This document shows positions 6,281 to 7,671 of a stretch of DNA of 7,671 bases, in pieces (the first letter of the stretch is position 1; the number at the start of each line of letters is the position of its first letter). The notes beneath the pieces are model-generated. The model was not told the origin of the DNA. It saw only the letters and a program-made list of their open reading frames with translations, and did no database searches. Origin of the DNA: an uncultured Amylibacter sp. (GTDB lineage Bacteria; Pseudomonadota; Alphaproteobacteria; Rhodobacterales; Rhodobacteraceae); the NCBI GenBank assembly GCA_937944065.1, contig CALDZS010000343.1, forward strand, positions 1 through 7,671, read 5' to 3'. The translations under genes and the position numbers were made by a program.

Positions 6281-6306
6281 AACCAAAACTGTGCGCTTTT
6301 TTGGTT
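6281..6306. repeat. Inverted repeat between moeA and lexA, possible weak terminator
   Basis: AACCAAAA (6281-6288) and TTTTGGTT (6299-6306) form a perfect 8-bp inverted repeat around 10 bp, 22 bp past the moeA stop. The stem is A/T-rich and no T-run follows on the - strand, so it is a poor intrinsic terminator for moaC-moeA. It may also be incidental. Confidence 0.35.
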
Positions 6307-6328
6307 AACGAAGTATGATCAGGCTAGA

Positions 6329-7501
6329 TCAGAGCGGGACGGTCTCGACCGGCGTTCCAGCCGCAATCGCGGGTGCATTGGGTTCGCGGATAAGCAGCGC
6401 GTTTGCTTGTGTCATCACGGATAAAAGCGAACTGTCTTGGCGTCCAAAGGGTGTAACGACACCGTTTTCAACACGTGCGCGCATGTAATGACAACGTGGC
6501 CCATTCGCTGACATGTCTGTGGATACAGGTACCGATTGTGTTGGCAGCTGAGATTTCCCCAGCCCGAGCATCGCGCGTAGGGCAGGGATCAGAAAGACCG
6601 ATCCGCAGACCAATGCACTGACAGGATTGCCAGGCAACCCAATCAATGGTGTCCCGTTATATCGCCCAGCCATCAGTGGTTTTCCTGGACGCATCGCCAC
6701 TTTGTAAAATCCAGCATCAAGCGCGCCATCGCGTGCCAGTTTACCCATCAGATCATGATCACCAACAGATGCGCCACCCAAGGTCACGATCACATCGGCA
6801 CCGTCAGCCATTTTTAGAACCTGCGTCAGACTTGTTTGCGTATCACGAGCAATTGGCAACAGCCGTGCTTGCCCACCATGTTGTTCGATCATCGCCTTTA
6901 GGCCGTAATTGTTCGAGCTTATGATTTGATCAGGGCTGGGTGTTTCTGAAGGGTGCACCAACTCGTCACCCGTTGCAATCAACGCGACAACTGGCTTTCG
7001 ATAGACTGGGATCGTGGCCAAACCCATGGCAGCGAGCAATGAAATTTCTGAAGCGCCCAACTTGAGTGGGGCCTCAACCAGCGTGCCGATTTTGAAATCC
7101 CCGCCTTGTGGCCTGATATAATGGGCGTCATCGATGTCTTTGCTTACGGTGATCAGATTTCCAGACCGCGTACAGTCTTCTTGGATCAATATGCGATCTG
7201 CGCCCCGTGGCACGGGCGCACCAGTAAATATTCGAACAGCTTTGCCTGCAGTTACCTCGCCGTCAAAACCGGCACCCGCCGCTGCTTCGCCAACAACCTG
7301 AAAGATTGAATCGGGTTCGCATTCGATAGATTTGACGGCATAACCGTCCATGGCGGATGCTGCGAAGGGCGGCTGGTCGCGATTGGCTGTCACCGATTGT
7401 GACAGGATGCGTCCACCAGCATCCTCGATGCGAACAATTTCGGTATTTAGGGGCGAAAACAAATCAAGTATTTGCGCCAATGCATCTGCGACAGATATCA
7501 T
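6329..7501 (-). CDS. moeA: Molybdopterin molybdenumtransferase MoeA
   Basis: This gene encodes a 390-residue MoeA (gephyrin E-domain family, about 410 residues in E. coli). It inserts molybdate into adenylylated molybdopterin in the last step of molybdenum cofactor synthesis. Visible signatures are PPFAASAMDGYAV (residues 44-56), the FTGAPVPRGAD stretch (92-102), IRPQGGDFKIG (129-139), TGDELV (177-182) opening the MogA-like domain, LGGASVGDHD (241-250) and LPGNPVSA (289-296). The C-terminal beta-barrel domain IV ends at residue 390. The ATG at 7499-7501 overlaps the moaC stop by one base (TAATG), so the two are probably translated in a coupled manner; the SD (TGGTGA) is weak, consistent with coupling. 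After the stop there is no strong terminator before the lexA region, so some read-through into lexA is possible. Confidence 0.96.
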   Translation of the reverse strand: MISVADALAQILDLFSPLNTEIVRIEDAGGRILSQSVTANRDQPPFAASAMDGYAVKSIECEPDSIFQVVGEAAAGAGFDGEVTAGKAVRIFTGAPVPRGADRILIQEDCTRSGNLITVSKDIDDAHYIRPQGGDFKIGTLVEAPLKLGASEISLLAAMGLATIPVYRKPVVALIATGDELVHPSETPSPDQIISSNNYGLKAMIEQHGGQARLLPIARDTQTSLTQVLKMADGADVIVTLGGASVGDHDLMGKLARDGALDAGFYKVAMRPGKPLMAGRYNGTPLIGLPGNPVSALVCGSVFLIPALRAMLGLGKSQLPTQSVPVSTDMSANGPRCHYMRARVENGVVTPFGRQDSSLLSVMTQANALLIREPNAPAIAAGTPVETVPL

Positions 7502-7671
7502 TATTCAGTCACCAGTCGCCCTGACTTGCCACCGTCCTTCAACGTTACACGAATGTCTGTGATCTGCATGGTTTTATCTACAGCTTTGACCATGTCATAG
7601 ACCGTTAAAGCAGCGACGTTAACCGCTGTTAATGCTTCCATTTCCACGCCAGTTTGACCGGTGGTCTTAAC
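7501..7671 (-). CDS. moaC: Cyclic pyranopterin monophosphate synthase MoaC, 5' part beyond the window
   Basis: The last 56 codons plus TAA stop (7501-7503) of moaC are present; the rest lies past the right edge. The translation begins VKTTGQTGVEMEALTAVNV and contains ALTVYDMVKAVDK and the C-terminal KDGGKSGRL typical of MoaC. MoaC works after MoaA, converting the cyclic GTP-derived intermediate to cyclic pyranopterin monophosphate in molybdenum cofactor synthesis. The two Glu of VEMEA and the Asp and Lys of YDMVKA correspond to known active-site residues of E. coli MoaC. It is directly upstream of moeA and overlaps it by one base, forming a molybdenum cofactor operon. This frame is shorter than the usual reporting cutoff for open frames but the identity is clear. 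Confidence 0.95.
   Translation of the reverse strand, partial: VKTTGQTGVEMEALTAVNVAALTVYDMVKAVDKTMQITDIRVTLKDGGKSGRLVTE

Noticed and set aside
6052..6424. Short + strand open frames across the lexA promoter region
   Set aside because: They overlap lexA and moeA and the dense regulatory sites; the cysteine- and phenylalanine-rich translations have no family signature.
7605..7632. TTAA pairs near the right end as CtrA sites
   Set aside because: The pair at 7619 and 7629 is separated by 6, not 7, and all lie inside the moaC coding sequence.
1..7671. A new multi-gene defence, mobile or biosynthetic system
   Set aside because: Every substantial frame is a recognised conserved gene; no transposase, integrase, repeat array, toxin-antitoxin pair or orphan gene is visible.

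Overview
The window looks like an ordinary chromosomal segment of an alphaproteobacterium, most likely order Rhodobacterales (Roseobacter-type). The evidence is the gene set and order (moaC-moeA-lexA, comEC, gltX, gltA), the protein signatures, a LexA operator of the GTTC-N7-GTTC direct-repeat type, and a full CtrA-type box. Base composition looks close to half G+C by eye, low for that group. No genus can be assigned. Coding density is high and there is no mobile element, CRISPR array, RNA gene or sign of recent transfer.

Layout, left to right: the 3' part of a PaaG-like enoyl-CoA isomerase/hydratase gene (+); a symmetrical bidirectional terminator; gltA, citrate synthase (-), with a short A/T-rich promoter region carrying a perfect CRP-type palindrome; gltX, glutamyl-tRNA synthetase (-); a 66-bp divergent gap; comEC, the DNA-uptake channel (+); lexA, the SOS repressor (-), whose stop codon interlocks with that of comEC; a 155-bp regulatory region; moeA (-); and the 3' end of moaC (-), whose stop codon overlaps the moeA start in TAATG.

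Functionally the block joins central carbon metabolism (crotonase, citrate synthase), translation (GltX), DNA uptake (ComEC), DNA-damage control (LexA) and molybdenum cofactor synthesis (MoaC, MoeA). The genes are housekeeping or widely conserved, and I see no undescribed multi-gene system. The most informative part is the control region of lexA. It has a good sigma-70 promoter (TTGACA, 17 bp, TAGAAC), a perfect LexA box over its -10, a second 11-bp-periodic degenerate GTTA/GTTA/GTTC array in the leader, and a perfect TTAA-N7-TTAA CtrA box just upstream of the -35. This suggests that SOS and CtrA cell-cycle control meet at one promoter, next to the competence gene comEC, which has a one-mismatch CtrA-like site in its own upstream gap. 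All regulatory calls rest on motif matches alone.
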